Source of the DNA: Candidatus Saccharimonadota bacterium
GTDB taxonomy: Bacteria; Patescibacteriota; Saccharimonadia; Saccharimonadales; Saccharimonadaceae
Reading direction: 5' to 3'
Length of the DNA stretch: 64,000 nt
NCBI GenBank assembly: GCA_017552385.1
Contig: JAFZQB010000007.1
Coordinates: 51,593 to 115,592, forward strand
This document shows, piece after piece, positions 61,431-64,000 of the stretch. Made by a program: the position numbers and the translations under genes. Under the pieces are notes generated by a model. The model saw nothing but the letters and a program-made list of their open reading frames with translations, did not search any database and was not told the origin of the DNA. Position 1 is the stretch's first letter; each line of letters begins with the position of its first letter.

Positions 61431-62891
61431 TTAGAGGCCGGTGATAGTAGAGGAAACTGGCCGTGCTATACAGCGAACAGAGTTAGCCCATGCTCTGCCG
61501 ACATTATCCGAGTGCCAAAGAGTAGGTTCGTCGCTATCGACGTCAAAATACTCGCCATAAGCCGTATAGGGCCCACCCGCAACGGAAGACCAATACTCTC
61601 CATATGCACCAATGAACTCAAGCTCCCCGTCCCATACGCTCGCAAGTACAAAATGGGGCGCAATGTCCCATAATGTGTCGTCGTTATGGAAAGGATTATC
61701 TGTAAAACCATATCCAGCGAGCATTTGTGAAAAACTGTCTTCGCCAGTCCCCGGACGCGGAAGAGTCCAACCGGCAGGGCAAATAGATCGGTCAATTAAA
61801 ACACCGTCGCCCGTGTAGCTATCACTGTTATCTACGGCAACAGCGGCAGCCCAGTTGTAATAATTGCCGGTGTGAAAATGGGGATCACCATAGTCAGAAA
61901 TGTAGTTTTCGTAAGAAGACTCCCAATTTCGGTTTAGTTTGCCGTTCCAATAAATATCTCCCGGGTCGTAGGATTGAGCATTGCTGTCCCATCCCCATGC
62001 GGTATCGCCGGTAGCGTGGGTGGAATGACTTGGTGTCCATGTAGTGTTCGCGGGCAAATCGGTGTCGGCCGGAGTATAAGTCTTGGTTGAGTCGATATTG
62101 AAATCAAGGTTCTGAGTCATCCAGAGATTGCCATCTGCGAGTCTCGCAACTGTGTAGGTCTTACCATCACGTGCGTCGACGGCGATAATTTCTTGTCCTG
62201 CAGTGATAGAACTTCCCCAAGTAGAAACATCTTGCATAGTTGGCAGGACGCTTAAAGTCTCAGTAACTGGTGAGGTAGAAGAGTCAATTATATTCGGATG
62301 AATTAGTAGAAACTTTACTTTGCCTGTATAGATACCGGCGGCTTGAGCAGCGGAGACATAGGCATCAAAAGTGGCGGTAAAGTTAGCTCCAGTAGCACCT
62401 TCACCTGTATCGGTTTGAGAGTTACGATAAGCTACTTTGGTGTACTGAGCTGGAATAATATGAGCAGTAGTAAAGTCAACGGCAATAGTCGGGGCATAAG
62501 ACCCGGTAGCAGCCGCAATAGTCATGTTCCAACGAGAGTTGGTGTCTTCTACCGTGCTGGTCGGGATAAAGAGTTCTGTGCCTTCTAATCTAAGATTATT
62601 ATCACCATAAGAGTCTCCCGTGTAGCCTACGGCATAAACAGCTAAACCATCATTATCGTTACATAGAGCCTTGATCTTGCTGGCCCCTATAGTATCATCT
62701 GTGCCCGGATAGATGGTTTGTATTAAATCGTCGTCGGTGATAGAGAGAGAGCAAACGGATGGAATGGTCAGAGAGACATCAACAGCCCCGGAAGAGTCGG
62801 CAGAAGTATGAGGAGAGGCTAATGATACAGCGGAGAGAAGCGTCAAAGACAGAAGGACTCCTTCGCTTGTTGCGAACTTCTTCTTATACAT
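61431..62891 (-). CDS. FISUMP-domain surface protein
   Basis: 486 residues. Signal peptide (about 1-32), then the N-terminal beta domain shared with the BspA-type protein (SVCSLSITDDDLIQTIYPGTDDTIG). A Fibrobacter succinogenes major paralogous (FISUMP) domain begins near residue 220 (VDARDGKTYTVARLADGNLWMTQNLDFNIDSTKTYT) and ends CPAGWTLPRPGTG...YWSSVAGG...SVRCIARP. FISUMP domains are extracellular, of unknown binding role, and common in gut Bacteroidetes and CPR. GGAGGAGG precedes the ATG. It is preceded by a related gene 38 bases upstream, so the two are probably cotranscribed. Confidence 0.88.
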   Translation of the reverse strand: MYKKKFATSEGVLLSLTLLSAVSLASPHTSADSSGAVDVSLTIPSVCSLSITDDDLIQTIYPGTDDTIGASKIKALCNDNDGLAVYAVGYTGDSYGDNNLRLEGTELFIPTSTVEDTNSRWNMTIAAATGSYAPTIAVDFTTAHIIPAQYTKVAYRNSQTDTGEGATGANFTATFDAYVSAAQAAGIYTGKVKFLLIHPNIIDSSTSPVTETLSVLPTMQDVSTWGSSITAGQEIIAVDARDGKTYTVARLADGNLWMTQNLDFNIDSTKTYTPADTDLPANTTWTPSHSTHATGDTAWGWDSNAQSYDPGDIYWNGKLNRNWESSYENYISDYGDPHFHTGNYYNWAAAVAVDNSDSYTGDGVLIDRSICPAGWTLPRPGTGEDSFSQMLAGYGFTDNPFHNDDTLWDIAPHFVLASVWDGELEFIGAYGEYWSSVAGGPYTAYGEYFDVDSDEPTLWHSDNVGRAWANSVRCIARPVSSTITGL

Positions 62892-62928
62892 ATTTTATAT
62901 ACCTCCTCCAATTTTTTTGCTTCGATAA

Positions 62929-64000
62929 TTATTCCGGTGTAAATGTGATTGTTGAAGAAACTGGGCGGGCTATGCAGCGAATCGGCTCGCCAAAGGCACG
63001 ACCGTTTCCAAGGTCGCCAGACAAGTAGTTAAATAAATTGTCATAACTGCCATACGATCGCATATCATATGCGGAGGATGAGCTATTTACAACATTGGTC
63101 CAATAAAAACCATAATTATTTGCTCCATTAATACCCGAGCTGCTAGCTACGCACCCTGTATAAGTGAAATACGTTGGGGCCCCGCCAATATTAAAGTCGC
63201 TACTAACGTGATAAGAAGAGCCGGAATTAATAGCAGCAGTATTCACACTATATCCACTAAGTAGACTGTAGAGCGTATCATCTCCATATCCAGGTCTTGG
63301 CAAAGTCCAACCCGCAGGGCAAATAGACTGATCGACTGCAGTCTGATCGACAGTATAGCTGGCAGTATCGTTCATAGCTACCGCAGCAGTCCAGTTATAG
63401 TAGTTGCCTACATGGTAATGTGTATTGCCGGTAGCATCAAAAGTTTGAATCGTATAGGTAGAATCTATGTTTCCGCTCCAGTACAACTCTCCTGGATCAT
63501 AGGACTCAGGAGTGGCCTCGGACCACGCCCATGCATTATTGTTAGTTGGGTATGTTGAGGAGTTTGGTGTCCATGTAGTATTTGCAGGGAGGTCCGTGTC
63601 TGCGGACGTGTAGGTTCTAGTCGAATCTATATCAAGATCAAGGTTCTGAGTCATCCAGAGATTACCATCTGCTAACCTTGCAACTGTATAGAATTTACCA
63701 TCACGCGCATCGACGGCCATTACTTCTTGCCCGGCAGTAACGGAGCTTCCCCATGTAGATACAGTCTGCATAGTTGGCAAGACGCTCGGGGTTTCCGTAG
63801 CAGGATTGGTAGAAGAATCGATAATGTTAGGATGGATGAGTAAGAATCTTACTTTCCCACTATACGTCCCTGCCGGCTGTTCAGCAGATACGTAAGCATA
63901 GAACTCAGTGTCTAGGTTAGTACCAATAGTTTGGTCGGTAGTAGAAGGATAAGAAGCAATCTTAGTGTAGGTAGTAGGAACGATATGATAGTTAGTAAAG
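62929..64000 (-). CDS. FISUMP-domain surface protein, 5' end beyond the window
   Basis: Frame stays open to the window edge, so the visible part (about 357 codons) lacks its N-terminus. At the edge it reads FTNYHIVPTTYTKIASYPSTTDQTIG, the same end of the shared N-terminal domain as in the BspA-type protein. The FISUMP domain (VDARDGKFYTVARLADGNLWMTQNLDLDIDSTRTYT...CPAGWTLPRPG...PIRCIARP) follows. It differs from its neighbour mainly in the middle, suggesting gene duplication and divergence. ATG codons near 63780 are internal and not the real start. Confidence 0.88.
   Translation of the reverse strand, partial: FTNYHIVPTTYTKIASYPSTTDQTIGTNLDTEFYAYVSAEQPAGTYSGKVRFLLIHPNIIDSSTNPATETPSVLPTMQTVSTWGSSVTAGQEVMAVDARDGKFYTVARLADGNLWMTQNLDLDIDSTRTYTSADTDLPANTTWTPNSSTYPTNNNAWAWSEATPESYDPGELYWSGNIDSTYTIQTFDATGNTHYHVGNYYNWTAAVAMNDTASYTVDQTAVDQSICPAGWTLPRPGYGDDTLYSLLSGYSVNTAAINSGSSYHVSSDFNIGGAPTYFTYTGCVASSSGINGANNYGFYWTNVVNSSSSAYDMRSYGSYDNLFNYLSGDLGNGRAFGEPIRCIARPVSSTITFTPE

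Noticed and set aside
63780..63780. Methionine near 63780 as the real start of the last gene
   Set aside because: The same frame continues open to the window edge and encodes the rest of the shared N-terminal domain.
1..64000. Use of UGA as a glycine codon (Gracilibacteria/SR1 code)
   Set aside because: UGA terminates several well-defined genes (for example the PotA-like ATPase at 65) at the expected family length, with no in-frame UGA in conserved proteins.

Overview
The window reads as a chromosome segment of a Patescibacteria/CPR bacterium, most likely a Candidatus Saccharibacteria (TM7) relative. This is inferred from gene content and style rather than from a marker tree. Genes are short and densely packed, with many abutting or overlapping ends. 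UGA is used as a stop throughout, so this is the standard bacterial code and not the Gracilibacteria/SR1 code. There are type IV pilin-like proteins, LPxTG-type and repeat-built surface proteins, a UvrC without its C-terminal helix-hairpin-helix region, and almost no biosynthetic pathways. A striking feature is that about 22 genes have a TATAAT-type -10 box ending only 6-8 bases before the start codon. Their transcripts should be leaderless, while another set of genes has ordinary Shine-Dalgarno leaders.

Layout. 0-9.4 kb: ABC importer pieces, a pilin, tuf, a fused ABC exporter, tRNA-Leu, a membrane-anchored peptide-binding protein, secG and uvrC. 9.4-13.4 kb: a protein carrying a grafted pilin-like C-terminus, enolase, tRNA-Cys with a partial tandem copy, and a candidate small RNA with its own promoter and terminator. 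13.4-20.7 kb: a 1693-residue surface protein, then a PHP-type tyrosine phosphatase and a Wzz/BY-kinase pair. 20.7-23.1 kb: the GTPases Der and YchF. 23.1-29.7 kb: a plus-strand run of small enzymes (two deoxyribosyltransferase-like proteins, two methyltransferases, NUDIX, CYTH, peptidase E) and two EamA transporters, one frameshifted. 29.7-35.8 kb: an ABC exporter pair, PAP2, GNAT and a large unknown. 35.9-37.7 kb: a NrdR-box-like promoter driving a small protein with an NrdD-type glycyl-radical motif, followed by a Fic protein. 37.7-48.4 kb: folD, murB, tRNA-Lys, a PNTG-anchored surface protein, a UmuC/YolD-like pair, and a VTC / DUF4956 / carbohydrate-binding module. 48.5-52.2 kb: a BspA-type and an LPETG surface protein. 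52.4-55.3 kb: a GC-rich three-gene island with foreign-looking composition. 55.4-64 kb: trxB, an SDR, tRNAs His, Gly and Ser, a Ca/Na antiporter, tpiA, a HAD phosphatase, a prepilin and two FISUMP-type surface proteins, the second cut by the window edge.

Taken together, much of the coding capacity is devoted to the cell surface (pilins, modular adhesin-like proteins, sortase-type tails, exopolysaccharide regulation) and to transport. This fits a reduced, host-dependent lifestyle. The most unusual item is the protein at 36.0 kb. Two NrdR-like boxes and an RRxxGYL...GK...RVKH motif independently point to ribonucleotide reduction, yet the protein has only 147 residues.
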